In this document: positions 33,501 to 47,500 of the stretch, piece after piece
Position numbering within the stretch: the stretch's first letter is position 1
Layout of the letters: each line of letters opens with the position of its first letter
Assembly (NCBI RefSeq): GCF_964019385.1
Contig: NC_088644.1
Coordinates: 35,329,351 to 35,393,350 of the forward strand
DNA length: 64,000 nt
Direction of reading: 5' to 3'
Origin: Sycon ciliatum
Taxonomy: Eukaryota; Porifera; Calcarea; Leucosolenida; Sycettidae
Translations under genes and position numbers: made by a program
The notes under the pieces: generated by a model
Seen by the model: the letters and a program-made list of their open reading frames with translations, nothing else
What the model was told of the DNA's origin: nothing
Databases searched by the model: none

Positions 33501-33665
33501 TTAGCACCCCGAAGACTACAACTGGTGAAAAGTAGCAAAAGCCATGGCAACTAACGCACCATTCAACAGCTTGGAATCCTGACCGCCACTAGTGACTAGG
33601 CACTATTCAGCCTGGTCTACACCACACTGTGGCACACAGCTATGAAGTGACATTTTCTGTCCCAG
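30580..33665 (-). mobile_element. LINE copy 2, spans the B/C boundary (no DNA-element insertion)
   Basis: Same LINE as 15725-20031 but without the CACGG-ended insertion, so endonuclease and reverse transcriptase are contiguous. The boundaries are approximate. Confidence 0.85.
30642..33550 (-). pseudogene. LINE endonuclease-reverse transcriptase, copy 2, broken
   Basis: The best copy for reading the domain order. Endonuclease 33550-33254, shared TAA at 33254-33256, then 33148-32000, which slips frame near 32090 because of one missing base (AAA where copies 1 and 3 have AAAA on the plus strand). The reverse transcriptase frame 32108-31038 includes KCGKSPGSDGIPNEV, YRPISLL, FDLAKAFDTVWH, GVPQGSILGPLLF and YADD, and keeps seven T where copies 1, 3 and 4 have eight. 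It ends at the shared TAA (31038-31040), followed by 31010-30642. Confidence 0.85.
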
Positions 33666-33683
33666 GGGAAACTCGCGGAAAAA

Positions 33684-33838
33684 AGGGCACATTTTCGGCC
33701 ATAACTCTTGAACGGCTGGTCAGATAGGGACACAGTTTTCAGAGAATTTGCAGCTATTCATGCTCTTTCAACTGACGTAGCACTCAATATGAATTTACAA
33801 ATTCGATTTTTCAGCGAATTTTTGGGTGATGTGCCCCC
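33684..33838. mobile_element. Right-end fragment of TTAA MITE, unit C
   Basis: Same as 610-764; the TTAA at 33839-33842 is shared with the following MITE. Confidence 0.8.
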
Positions 33839-33842
33839 TTAA

Positions 33843-34799
33843 GGGGGCACATCACCCAAAAATTTCATATGGCATTCAATTGACCGTAACTTTGGTGTTT
33901 CTCAGTGGATTTGAGTGAAATTTTGACCACACACTCCTGCCACTATGCTGGCCCTCAGGACATGATTTACAAGTTCTTGCGCCTCACTGACAGGCTTTCC
34001 AGGCCGGAAAAACTCAAATTTCCGGCATAGTGCTACGGTGTGCGAGCCACCCAGGAGCCAAACAAATGCATTTACATTTTTTTCACATTTTCGTGCCCAT
34101 TCTGTCCGTGCGCGGGACCCAAACCTAAAACAAGTCCAGAAGCAGCCATGGGTGGTGGGGTACGGCCCCTCAACGTGGCCCTGGAATCTGTCACAACGGA
34201 ACGAGTGGGCGTTCTTTCACGGACTCCCACAGACCCAAGTCAATTTTTGAATTTTTTTAGGTTTGGCACGTGCTACGAGGTCGTACCTTTGATACAACAT
34301 CCAGTGCTGGGACCTCCACAGCAAGCCATTTCCACAGCGCTGCACACCAAATCCAGGATGCCCTCAGAAACCGGCAAAGACTGCCACTAACGTTTCACTA
34401 CTGCCTAGTACTGAATCCTACCTGACTTCTTGACACGACTCAAACTTGCCAAAGTCACTAAATCAACGTCAACTACAATAATCAAGCCACATATCTGGAA
34501 CGTCACGAGGGTGCTGGCAAAAGTCCTACTGCACGGCGGCGGGCTTCGCCCGCCGCCGTGCAGCCCAATACGTGGTTTTTTAACGTGATTTTTTGGACTT
34601 TTTTGGACAAATGACAGCATGCGACAAAAAAATCTTTCCTTGCAAGGGCACATTTTCGGCCATAACTCTTGAACGGCTGGTCAGATAGGGACACAGTTTT
34701 CAGAGAATTTGCAGCTATTCATGCTCTTTCAACTGACGTAGCACTCAATATGAATTTACAAATTCGATTTTTCAGCGAATTTTTGGGTGATGTGCCCCC
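33843..34799. mobile_element. TTAA MITE, unit C (uninterrupted)
   Basis: Simplest copy of the family, 957 bases, flanked by TTAA at 33839-33842 and 34800-34803, with the 22-base TIR. Confidence 0.88.
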
Positions 34800-34929
34800 T
34801 TAAGGACGCGAGCACTATTGAACCATTATCAGTTGTATGATGATTGCCTATTTAGGCGTGAAGCTATTGTAACAACGGTGATGCGTGCTGCTCTGTGACT
34901 AGTGTGCACTGGGTGATGCGTCGAATGCT

Positions 34930-35437
34930 TAGGCCTTGACCATCTTGTTGACGGATTATGCTAATATTTTCGTGAAATTATGCTTTTCGCATTGCTGAAA
35001 AAATTGCAGAATTATGCTGTTTTTATGGTAAAAGTTACCATATTATGCCGCATTATGCTCACATACGCTGCTAATGCAAAATGGTTCTGTGCAAAATAAC
35101 AAGGGAATTTTTTTGTAGAGTAGGTTGTACTGTAGTACTAGTAGCAAAAGTTCAACGGGGTCAATGCATCGTCCGACCTGGCTACGACCATCACTGATTG
35201 TAGTGGACTGGACATATCATCAAGGCCAAGGGAGTCGTAAACCTACTTCCTACTATCCTAGTGCATCTACTTGTACTTGTACTTGTAGAACATGTTCAAC
35301 TGTATGGAATTTGATGCGAACAGGCGGATTATTACAATTTTATGCGATTCGTATGCAATTTGCCTCGAATTATGCGATTATTCGATTCTGGAAGGAATTA
35401 TGCGAAAAATTATGCTAGCATAATCCGTCAAGGCCTA
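34930..35437. mobile_element. hAT-like MITE (508 bases), unit C
   Basis: Copy of 6591-7098 with the CGAATGCT duplication. Confidence 0.87.
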
Positions 35438-35964
35438 CGAATGCTACATCCATAGTTACATTATCATCAACTAACTATTTTATTTATAATTACTTCAAAG
35501 AAGTATTTTTATTTAAAGGATCTCCCAGAGGCGATGGCCTGTCGAGGGGATCTCCTGATGCAAATCATGCAATAGAAATAAACAGTGAGGAAAACTACAC
35601 GTGTTACAGTATATGCTACATAATGAGCAATAAACTACTTAGTGTGTGCGGATTTTGGCTAGCCCACTTCGATGCCCTAACGCCTTGTGCATGCCCTATA
35701 CAACAGGTATACTTGTACTGTGATCACTTTCTGTAAAAAAAATCTATTTTCCGCTTTGCCATGATTGCTGTGTTTGCTTTCTTTCTATATAAAATAACAT
35801 GGCGAGCACGGAGACACATTTATATTTTCATGTCATGGTATGCATGCATGGTGAACGTATTAGAACTCAACTGGCACTTGGAACATTATTGTAAGTGAGA
35901 TGTCTGGCTTAATCTGCATGTATCTACATAGAAGGAAACCAAACATTGGCTGAAGATGATGATA

Positions 35965-36145
35965 CAGTGAAACTTGTCTAGTCGACTGCTCAAGGGACTT
36001 TCAAAGTGGGGTCTCTGTAGCAAGGTGGTCTCTTTATCCCAGTGGCATTTGACTGGAAATAGCATCCCTTGGTCCTGGCTGCAGTGATCTCCTGGGACAG
36101 GTGGTCGCCTTATCCGAGTGGTCGCCTTGACAGGTTTAATAACTG
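35965..36145. mobile_element. Small pogo/mariner-like MITE, unit C
   Basis: Copy of 7626-7806, TA flanked. Confidence 0.63.
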
Positions 36146-36475
36146 TACATGCGTCCAGGTGAAGACAAACAGAGAGCCAACATGTAACATGTGTAGCACG
36201 GGGACGACAACCCTTGACCTTGGCCTTGGCAGCAGTGATCAGTCGTCTACCTACCCACATACACATTCTCGTCTATGACACATGCAAGGCTGCATACTGG
36301 CGGCAAGACTCATTCGTCAAGGCAAACACAGTAAACCCAGTCGGTCACCTCAGCTATGCTGCAACTACACGACCAACGGTGTACTAGGAAAATCTCCACA
36401 GCGCTGGACAGCACTCTTGGTCTACTGTCAACAAAAGATCTGGAAAAATCTTTTTGAATATACCTATTTCAAGTA

Positions 36476-39400
36476 CTAGAATAACCTTTGACTCAGATTT
36501 GAGCCATAAAATAAATAATACAATATTTGATGAAGTTGATTGTTCCAACTAGAAACACACGCTTCTTGCCGAACTTGACACTTGACTGACTTGACTGACT
36601 TCATGTTGATAGCCGCCGAAGTCGCAACGTCTAAGTTCGTACAATCTTTGATATTTAGAAAAACCGTCGATATCCTCAGCGCAAACGCTCCGCCTTTGGC
36701 AAAGGCCCTGATCACAATATAGTAGGTCTTGGCGGGGAGAAGAGGGTGCACAACACGCGGGTTACCATCCTCACCACCATCAGTGGCTGCAGCGATGAAA
36801 CGTGTTTCAATGTCAGGACCATACAGGGTGAGTGCCAGGTCAGCTTCATCGCCAGTCGTCTAAGCAGTTAAAACAACAAACACCGGAAAATCGTCCAGAA
36901 CACACCTTTAACGCCCCCCCCCCCCCCCCCAACGGTTGCACATGCAATGCTCATTTCTCACCCGCATGAGACCCGGAAAGCGAGCTATTCCGCCTCCATC
37001 TGGGGTCGCGGGCATTCCTAGTGTGTTTACATACATCCAAGAAACTGACTGGGACCCTGAGTGAAGGCAGTCGAGAAACCTCCTGGCCGGGCCAGCCTGT
37101 TTGACACGTGAACGCACCACAACTTTCCGCCTTGGCAGCGTACATATCCCACATGCGCATTCATGACGATATTCCGCCTTGGCAGCGTACATTTCCGCAG
37201 TCCCAAATGCATGCTGCATCCCGTCATTCAATGAGGTTGTTAAACTGTCCGGGCAGGAGTGACTGTAGGTGCAGGTCGGGCTGAACTTCTCCATATAACC
37301 ATGGTTTTATCCACCCATAACCTAGTTTTCAAAGCTGACGGGACTCTTTTATCGGAATTAACTTGTACTACCTCCGCGTCATTAAAATTGTCGCTTCGCA
37401 CATCGCAATGTTTGTGAGTTTCTCGTCTTAGTCAGACAGTCAGAATCGCTGTTTTCTGTGTTCGAACATTAATGCGACCCTTCCTGCGCAATGTCTACGT
37501 TTTACTGAAGCCGTGGTGGTCTCAGACTTTGTCGGAGCTCTCTTCTGCACCAAACAAATCCATTGCTCTCCTCACTATTCCGCCCCAGAGCGCGTATCGT
37601 TTTTTTCTGGTTTTAGTGCCGTCCCACATTTTTCCCGTGTGCATATATCAAGACTGCAAGCTTGGGTATAATAATCCTGGTATCTCTCCTGAATTCTAAA
37701 TTCTGAAGTTGACGATGGCAAGGACAAAGTGTTCTCAAATTCCTAAAATGCGCTACGTGTGGCGCATGTTGCTGGGAATGTAGTAGGTCTGAAAACACCA
37801 ACAACATCAGTAAAGCGTTTGCCAAGGACAGAAGTTGCGAAACTGCTTACCCTATCTCGCTGGAAGGTCGTTGCAGTGTACTTGAAAAATTGCTACTTTG
37901 CCCTAATCGCCTGCCACCTGGAGGCATGGATCGCATGAAAACGAAGTTTCTAGACCTGAATTTGAACGCCCGTGCTGAAGGGTCTGCCTCAAACTCTGAT
38001 GAAGACGTCAACCTTAGCTGCAAGTGCAGCGAAGCGGGAGGTCACAAACTAAAGCTTGGTCCGTCGACAATGCTCTGCCTCAATTTCTAGCTGATTTCTT
38101 TGCCCTTCGAGTGGACAAATTAAATTCGAAAAATCGCTCTGGGTAGGGACAATTTTAATGACGCGGAGGAAGTACCCAGAACGTCTAGAAGCACATCTCT
38201 CTCTCTTTCTCTCCCTCCCTTCCTCCCTACCTCTCTCTCTCTCTCTCCCCCTCCCCCCCCCCCCCCCATGAAAACACACATCTATCACACACATACCTCG
38301 ATTGTGTACTTTCTTTTTTCTTTTGGATCACTTGTGAACGTGAATTTCATTTCCTCTCCAGGGCTGATGTGATCTAGAGGAAACAGCAAAGTGCAAAATA
38401 ATAGGAAGTTGGGCCTTATGGCATCTCTCCGAGACTGGTGCGAATCACTCGCAAAGCTCCAGTCCTGGTTCGATGCAGTCAATCAGCATGTTGATATCGT
38501 ACGTACGGAATTGAGCAAGCAGCTGATATACTCTATCAAGCCGCGGTGATGCAGCCAGCTGTTTTGTTCTACCATGTGCACAGGGACTGTGTGACATCAT
38601 AGACTCATGAATATCAGGCACGTAGGAGCAAATTCACAAACACATTACAAAATTGTATATATAGGGACACTTCCCCCATCAATGCCTTTGTAAGATGTTC
38701 AGTTCATAGGCCAGCGAAACAAAAACTTCTTGGGACGATTTACGGCCATTGCAACGGAAAGTGCTTCTACTGCAAATATCAATGATTCACAGCTCAGCGC
38801 ACTAAACCAGCATTGAGCGATGCGCAGCTAGTGCGTAAGATCTCATTCATGCTAAGCAAGGGATTTTGAAGACAGTGCCTATTGTCAAAGTTTCAAAAAA
38901 TAGCAGTGCTGCTGCTGCTGCTGCTCAATGGCTGAACCTGACCATCCTGTAGTGCTATAAACTGCAAAACAGAGAGTGCCAGAATTCTGTCTGGTTTGCC
39001 TCAAAGTCATCTGCCTTTGTGGAAAGCCCCCGTCTCGCAGTTAAAAGACGCTGCCTTGGATGCTTTGTGCCGATATAGACATGCCTTGTTGTTGACTTGA
39101 CCGCATAGGGATCAGTTCAGCCAATCAATCTGAGCTCTGGGTTAACTGGGTTATTCTTAGTGCCAGCAGTCGCCAGCAGTTGTCTCAGGAATGGAGATGA
39201 ATGTTTTATTAAAAGGGAGGGTAATCTTACTCTTTGACTTGTCAGCATCTTCAGGCAGAGTCTGCGGTTCTTCCTTTGGTGGTGCTGGCTTTGTGCCAGG
39301 AGGACCGTAGAGTTTCCTCACAACGAGTTTGTCCGTCGGTGAAAGCTCTGATATCACGGGAAAATCAGAATCCTGTGTCGGCCTCCCATCAATGCTCAAT

Positions 39401-41168
39401 ATCAACCCTTTAGGAAATCTGTGCACGACAACCAACAGTTTACGTACAGAACACGGACAGAAGTCAAGAAATCAAACTACTAATAAGTTAAACAAACAAT
39501 AAGAGAACTGAAAAAGTGTTTTTTTAAACTCTTGGACAGCCTGAAACCTCTCTGTTTTACTAATATGTTATAAATATAATAATATGTTCATCCTTGCATC
39601 GAGTCAAGAACTTGGTTTTAGCACTGAACTCCCACTACGATGCCTTTAGCCGATTGGCAAATGCTTTCACTTACTAATACTTGACTTCACCGCAATCTGT
39701 TCAACCAGACACTAAGAGCCCTGCTGATAATAAAGAACACGATTGAAACAGCTAGTTGTTCGAAGATTCAGTACCAATATATTTAGTATGATTTCACCTC
39801 GAAGCATGAACTTAATCCAGCCTATATGGTGCTTGGTCCTGCCGCTGATCCCGAGACCCATGGTCGGGGGAGGTAGGCCCAAATCACCACCCATGGTCGG
39901 AGGAGGTAGGCCCAATTCACCAACACGCTGCGCCGGTTTCCCGCTCTATAGTCATGTCTCCCCATTGGTTCAGTCTTCCCATTCCGTTCCCCGCTGGACT
40001 GTGTATTTCAGAAAGAAAAATAAAATAAAAAAATAAATAAAGAATGGACTCGGATGGAGAGCCAAGGATAAATATATATTAAATAAAAAATGGACCAAGG
40101 AACTACATGTAAAAGTTACGCTATAATGTCCACTAACACCACCAGTTACTAAACGGCTAGTTAGTTGTAGGACGTCAGTACCGTCGGTCAGTGTCGTGAG
40201 CTGATTGTTTCGTACCTGGTGGTGTTAGTGGACATTATAATTATAGCGTAACTCGTAGTTACTTGGTCCATTTTATATTTAATATAAATTTATCCTTGGC
40301 TCTCCATCCAAGTCCATTCTTTATTTTATTTTTTATACTGAAATACACAGTGCAGCACTTCATTTTTTTATTTACAGGTGGAATCCTGATAATTCGAATA
40401 TGGCTTAATTCGAACATACCGCTTAATTAGAAGTGTTTCCAGGATTGATTTCTGTCAATTCGATTCCCACATAAAGTTTTCTGATAATTCGAACCTCGAA
40501 CCGGACATGTCCGGTTAATTCGAAGTTCCACGGATTTCACTTTCATAGAAAATGTGTGGGATTTGTGCTGATAATTCGAAGTAAGCAAAGTGTAATTCGA
40601 AGTTCACTATACACTGTAATGATCAGTTCAGTTTGCATGAGCAGGCTGTGCTGGTCAGTTCAGTATCCGTGAAATCTGTATCTAAGGTCCATAGCGCAAC
40701 TCTACGTGAACATGGGAGCATTTTGACATACATATTGTGTTGTGGGTTCATGTTTGGATAATTAGAATGTCCGGATAATCAGAAGATTTTTCCTGGCATT
40801 TGGAGATTCGAATTATCAGGATTACACCTGAAATATAAAAAGTAAAGCATTGAGTTACATGGAGACACTTACCTATAGTGCATGATGGACTGCATGTCGT
40901 ATGTAGAGCCTGTAACATCATCCGCCTTGAACGGTTCCAGGATTTGTCTCTGGATCTGCTCCTCATCCCAGTAGTTTGGTGACCCCGTGAACTCTGCCAT
41001 CACCTTGGGCACGTTCCAGAGCACAATGCCCTTGATGGGTGACTGGTGTTCGTGCAGTAGACCAAGCACGTGACCAAATTCGTGGAGTACAGTTGACTTG
41101 TCAATCACAGCAAGGTTCATCGTGCACTCATCTTTAGGAATCTGAAAACGCGCATGCCGGGGAAGGTG

Positions 41169-41241
<73 letters not shown>

Positions 41242-41625
41242 GTGTCACAGTGTGCGTAATGCATGCATCTACGTGACTGGCGCTCGACCTACTGTTGTGG
41301 ACATGGAAATCCGGTCGCACGTCTAGCGGCCCCAGGGTGCTGGCCATGCAGCCGTGGATAAGCGGTACACACATGCAATTTATGCGCTGCAGCGTGATAG
41401 TCGCATCGAATCAACATGTGCCCTTCACGCAGCGTTCTGTACGCGCTGAGGGCGCCGGCCCCGGTCAATCGACCGGATTTCCATGTCCATGACAGTACGT
41501 AGCTAACTGAGCTATACGTAACGTTGCGTTCAGGCACAGCCACTAGTCTACGGTACCGGCGCTAGTGACATGTCCACTCACGCGCGATGAAAATACAGTA
41601 TTTTTTGCTGGACTCGACTACGCTG

Positions 41626-41717
<92 letters not shown>

Positions 41718-44039
41718 GTGTCACAGTGTGCGTAATGCATGCATCTACGTGACTGGCGCTCGACCTACTGTTGTGGACATGGAAATCCGGTCGCACGTCT
41801 AGCGGCCCCAGGGTGCTGGCCATGCAGCCGTGGATAAGCGGTACACACATGCAATTTATGCGCTGCAGCGTGATAGTCGCATCGAATCAACATGTGCCCT
41901 TCACGCAGCGTTCTGTACGCGCTGAGGGCGCCGGCCCCGGTCAATCGACCGGATTTCCATGTCCATGACAGTACGTAGCTAACTGAGCTATACGTAACGT
42001 TGCGTTCAGGCACAGCCACTAGTCTACGGTACCGGCGCTAGTGACATGTCCACTCACGCGCGATGAAAATACAGTATTTTTTGCTGGACTCGACTACGCT
42101 GTACAGACTGTCAGTGTACTGTGCTTGTGCAAGGACATCAAAGACAAAGCGTGGACAGTAGGCATGTCGCATACATGTACATCAGGGGCGTGCTCGGCCC
42201 CCCAACTAGGGGGGTGCACGGGAGCCGAGGGGAGCCCCCCCCCCCCCTCGGCAATTTTCTGCAATTTGTTTGCAACCTTTCTTGAATTTTAGAGCATATT
42301 TGCATACATTACAATTGCAATTACCCAGATTGAAAATGTTTGGGGGGTGCACGTGCCCCCCCGTGCCCATCGCCGAGCACGCGCCTGTACATGTATGTAT
42401 GTCCAAAGTGGAAACCAGTGTTTTCATCTTGGTCTTGAAGTGGGTGCTTTGGTCTTGGACTGGAGTACGAGCGGCTGTTTGTGTTGTTAGTAAAATTACT
42501 GTTCAGGTTTGTGGTTTTGAGGACAAAGGCAATGAGTTTTCAGCAGAAGACTTTGTCGGCTCTCTGGGAAAAAAACAGCGTGAAATTTCTGACGGAGAGT
42601 CGGATTCTTCCGCCACCGGCACTGCTGAAGGCAGCAGCCAAGTTGAAGTTCAAGACTGTGACGAGCCAAGTTTCACAATAGAGGACGAAACTGATGACGA
42701 GCCCGCTGCAAAAAGATTGACTTTTGGTGAAGATTATGACTTTTCCGACGTTGGCACACTCTATGATGACGAGAATTGTCGGTGGAAACTCTGTCCACGC
42801 ACTGCCCCTTTATAAAACAAAGGTGGCGATCGCCAATCAACACTGGACACCCACCAAGTCCTTCCCTTATCCAGTCAGTAGCTTATTGCAAAATGGGGGT
42901 CGGAACTTTTTGGAAACCACCTTTTTTTGACCCGGTGCACGCGCCTGATGAAGAGTTCAAAGAGCACAAGCAAAGAAGACATCTGAGGGTGATAGCGTCC
43001 CTCATTGGGCACAACTCTACATGACTGCAGTGTTACCACTGCCCGTATTTGTCCGTATTTTTACGGAAAAAAGATGTTTTGTCCGCAGTACGGATTTCAA
43101 TCGAATTATGCCGGAAAAAGCGTTTTTGTTTTCCACTCGGCGAAGTGTTTTGGTAGTCATAGAATGCTTTGGAGTTTGGACTGAAGTGTAAAAATGCAAC
43201 GAAGTTTTGCTTAGCGGAGGAAGTATACAGGTGAGAAATTACAGGAAATTCAGCAAGTGCAGCCGGTGTGACAATGGACATGCATGTGCAAGTCTGTGTG
43301 TATTGTTTTTTTTCCAAATTACACTAATAATCAGTGAGAATATTGACCTGAAAAAACGAGTACGGAAAACGCTGAAAAATTCCGCAAAATGGCACTGGGC
43401 AATACGGATGGGGGTAGAGGGCACTTGGTAACACTGTGACTGTACCTGCTTGTATGTATGCATACATGATCACGTATCATTATTGCACACGGGAACTGTG
43501 GCATGACTTACCCTCAGTGCATCCGTCCCCACACGGGAGTACGAGCCCTCCTTTTCCTTGAAAGACACTCGCACTTCCGAGTCGCTTCGATCTGTCACTT
43601 CAACGAATGAAATACTACAATGTTGGCTCCATTCGCTGGCAATGGGTAGCACTCGATCACGTTTCGGATGATCTTCAGTAAAGTACACTTTTATAGCCTC
43701 GGACTTCTTTTTCGCCCAGAGGTTCTTTCTATCCTTGTTGGCCAATGCAAACTGGGGTTTCACCACATTCGTACTGTCCTGACTCGGTCGCCTTTCAGCT
43801 TGGGGCTCAGTCCCACCCGATGCGGCCACTTCGTCCTGTTCGTCCGACTCTTGCTTTGAAGAGTTAGCGGCACATTCAGCTTTGCGCTGTTCAACATCTT
43901 GTAGCTGATCGCGTTCATCGCCAACCTCGTCGCTAGGTAGAAACACTGGATTGCGGCACCACATGACCGCTTTCTTCACAGCACTCAACACGACTGACGT
44001 TGTATCCGTGCTATCGAAATGGAGCAGCAGTAAACTTAT
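36476..44039 (-). CDS. ZnMc metalloprotease with PPC-like domain, unit C
   Basis: Exons are 44039-43512, 41141-40873, 39418-39231, 38373-38297 and 36859-36476. The coding sequence matches unit A, with R in place of T in NKDRKN of exon 1. The zinc site, Met-turn and PPC-like strands are all present, and the frame is open. Intron 1 is lengthened by the 476-base local duplication. Confidence 0.82.
37368..38172. mobile_element. TA-flanked MITE (805 bases), unit C
   Basis: Copy of 9031-9835. Confidence 0.65.
39998..40351. mobile_element. Foldback element, unit C
   Basis: Copy of 11661-12014. Confidence 0.82.
40375..40830. mobile_element. MITE with TTCGAA-rich ends, unit C
   Basis: Copy of 12038-12493. 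Confidence 0.75.
41172..41242. repeat. GA microsatellite near exon 2 acceptor, unit C
   Basis: About 71 bases; the first of two GA tracts in this unit. Confidence 0.9.
41292..41495. mobile_element. 204-base TA-flanked MITE, unit C first copy
   Basis: Copy of 12931-13134. Confidence 0.72.
41629..41718. repeat. Second GA microsatellite, unit C
   Basis: About 90 bases, the longest in the window, at the duplication junction. Confidence 0.9.
41768..41971. mobile_element. 204-base TA-flanked MITE, unit C second copy
   Basis: Copied by the local duplication, not by transposition. Confidence 0.75.
42183..42387. mobile_element. GC-rich hAT-type MITE, unit C
   Basis: Copy of 13346-13550. Confidence 0.6.
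43028..43436. mobile_element. 409-base MITE, unit C
   Basis: Copy of 14191-14599 with TGACTG on both sides. Confidence 0.85.
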
Positions 44040-44561
44040 CTAGGTCGCTAATACTATGGGTAAAATGAATACTTGCTTTTACTATCAGTATCTGAAAGAG
44101 AAAAAAACTGTTTCTACAGTGATCATGTACATGACTAATTGAACTACATTATTTTTACAAACGCCAAAGGGCCAAAGGCAGGGCCGGGAGAGATTGAAGA
44201 AAATCCGAAAATGAGTCACCTTGTCACCACAAGGCGCTAATTCTAGTCTGTACTGACTGTAGACTACTAGTACTACTACCAAGAGTCCATAACGGCAAGA
44301 GTATGCAACTGTGATTATGGGTGCATGCGTACGCGTGGCGCGCTGCCTAGGCGCCTTCATTACCATGATTACGTAACTAAGTTACTTGCCTTCATCACGC
44401 TCTGAAAGCATGCATTCAAACTCTCAATTTCTCGCACGAGCCCATCCGTTTTTGCTCGATTCGTTCCAGTACCTACACAATCTCTGAATTCTGATGCGTC
44501 TAGCACATCTCAATTCTAAAATCCACCGGGAATCCACAGGAAAACTACACAGACTACCCTG

Positions 44562-47500
44562 TTATTATTCATTGCAAAAGAACACCGAAAGGCCAGACCG
44601 CATGGTGAAGACAAATGTCTAGACTACTGAAGGATTCTCTGAATCCTTGTGCCATTAACAAGAGGCAGGATGAGCGCGTTACGGGTTGAGTTTGTCGAAA
44701 ACCAATTGTACTTCATCATGTGTGAAGGGGTTTTATGAAGAAATATTTTATGAACCAGTGTACAGAGATGGTGCTTATGACGAACGGAGAGAGGAGAAGT
44801 GTGTGCAAGTCGATAAAGGGCATCCGAAGGAAAACATCGATCCTTGTTGTAAAGAATTTTAAGTGTAAATCTATGGTGGACTTCTAATTGGTTCAGAGTT
44901 GTGTCAGAAAGGCCACACCAAGCGGTATCGCAATAGTCGAATATAGGGAGAATATAGCACTGATAAAATAATAGTTTACGCTGGATGGGCAAATGAGTGC
45001 AATGTGGTTGTAGTACCCCTTATGCTGAACTGGTTCGCTTGCATACACAGTTGACATGTGCAGCCCAAGAGAGTTTGCAGTCAAACATCACACCTAGATG
45101 TTTGTGCTGAGTAACAACACGGATAGGCATAGTCGAGTCAGGGAAGTATAATGGTTGATCAGGAGGGGATGAAGAAATATACATGGCTTCTGTCTTGTCT
45201 ATATTGGGCTGGAGTTTCCACGTTTGCATCCACATGACAGTGCTGTTGATGCGATGCTGCATGGTAAAGAGTAATTGTGCAGGGGAGGAATCAGAACAGA
45301 TAAGGCCAGTGTCATCCGCATACAAACTAACATCGGGGACAACTGAAGGTAGGTCATTAACGTAAAGCAAGAATAACAAAGGACCCAGAATGGAACCTTG
45401 GGGCACTCCAGACGTTACAGGGAGGGGATCAGACAAGAAATAGGACAAGCGAACAGCCTGAGAACGAGCAGACAGATACGAGGATATCCAACGCAAGGCA
45501 GCATCCTCCACCCGGAAGGTGACCTCCAACTTGGCAAGTAAGCCACGATGCCAAACGGTGTCGAATGCCTTAGCCAAGTCGAAAAACACCATTCCCACGT
45601 GCTCCCCACAGTTCCTCTTTGTCGCTATGTCTTGGACAAGTCGAGTCACCTGGTATTGAGTTGAGTCACCACGGCAGAATCCCGACTGAGCTGGTGAGAG
45701 AGCCGGAGCGATGTGCAGGTAGAGGGAATCGAATACAATACGCTCACAAAGTTTGGAAACTGTGCGCAGCAGAGAGATGGGGCGGTAGTTTGCCGGGCAA
45801 GCACGGGAGCCTTTATTCTTGTAAAGCGGTGTCACGATGGCGGATTTCCAATCCTGTGGGAATGTACCAGTTCGAAATGACATATTTAAAAAAAATAATG
45901 GCGAGAGGATAGGCTATTGATGGTGCAAGAGACTGCAGCACTTCATTCGGGATCCCATCTGAGCCGGGAGACTTTCCACATTTCAGGCGCTTCAGATATT
46001 TCCGAACTTGAAACGTAGTGACATGTCACGGCTGTTAGCTGCACTTGGATCGCGGCAACTTAGTTTTCTGCACGTGAACCCTGAAAAATCAATGCATGCT
46101 CATGCATGTTCATGCATAACCAGTCAGCTGGCCTGCTCGCCCACGCATTTGACAGGTAACAATTCCATCAAATTTGAGATATCGCTTCGTTCTAAGTCTC
46201 AAAACAGTTCTAAAGTCACCAAACCACGCTGGTAATCGATGGCTATTCAATGTTAACATCTTCAGGAAGACTTCAGCCGTTTCCCGAGAGTTTGGGCATC
46301 GTTGCCGTTATTTTTCACGGTGTTCTTCTTCGTCCTGTCTGGAGCTGCAATTGCATCCTGGAATTATTTGAAAGGTATTTCGTGCGGGCTGTGGGGGGTT
46401 CCAACAGGCATAAACTGACATCGCTATAGGATAACTGGTAACTTTCACCCTTCAAGGAGGTAGAGCAATGAGAATTTTTTTGTGGCGGTCGTCCAATTTT
46501 TGTGGCGGTCATGGCTGTATTTGTGCACTTCCAAGGCTTTCATTCTGCCTGATACTACTTCGGACTGTATGGGAATCGTTGTTTAGGCACATGTAGCTGT
46601 CTTATTTGGTAGATCTGCTGTTTTCAATCACTTGGGACACTTTGTCTAGCCTATTTGTCTTTCGTTCGTGCCATCTATCAGTTTTGTGGGGTGCCTTGAC
46701 CTGTATTTGTGAAGTTCTCGAGTAAAGACCCTAATTCTTGACTGGAGTCACGTCTTGAATTGAATTTGCTTGGTGAGCCCTCGTTCACGCAGTTGTACTT
46801 ATCGTAATAGTCAATATCTGCTTGCTGGACGGACTAGCGGCTAGAATAGGGATGACCAAATGGTCCAAGTGTGTACTAGTACACGATTATTGTTTCCATC
46901 ATCGTGAAATGCTCGTTGTGGAATTGCAGCCGTCTGCCTTTGGCACTGAGGACATGAGGAGAGTTGATTGTTACTTCTGCTCAGCAATGAAGCGATCATC
47001 AGCTCTCTTTGTTCTAATTATTGAGAGGACATACCGGCATCGCAATCAAGTAAAGATTAGGCAAACCTCGCCAACCTCCAAAGAGAGTCGAAGATATTTT
47101 CTCCAAATGCAAAGACGATCTTTGTGAGTTTGTGACTTGCATTTGCGTGCATACATGAGCAAGTCATGGACCACGGCACGTGCGCGGTTACCATGCCATC
47201 TCGAACCGACGCCATCTTTCTAAGTTGCCGCTTCTTGACAGCCGTGGACAGTGATTGTACGGAACGGAACAGATATGAAAGGCGACTGGGGCAAAAGGGG
47301 GAATGCGCCACGAAGGATCATCAGCCAGCCCAAATGAGGTGAACTGAGTGTTCAGAATATCAGCTATGCTCTTGGGGGACGTGGCGACCGTACCGTCGGA
47401 TGCTATCATCGTTTGGGGCATGACACGGCCGGAAGTGTGCCGCTGTGCTCGCACAAACTGAAAGAGTGTAGGTCGATTCGGTGACGTTAGTGATGCTTGG

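Larger units (their letters stand above)
41156..42107. repeat. Local tandem duplication, 2 x 476 bases, only in unit C
   Basis: The segment holding the GA run, the 204-base MITE and flanking sequence occurs twice (41156-41631 and 41632-42107). At the junction, CGCTGTACAG runs straight into AGAGAG, where the other units have CTGTACAGACTGTC. Confidence 0.92.
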
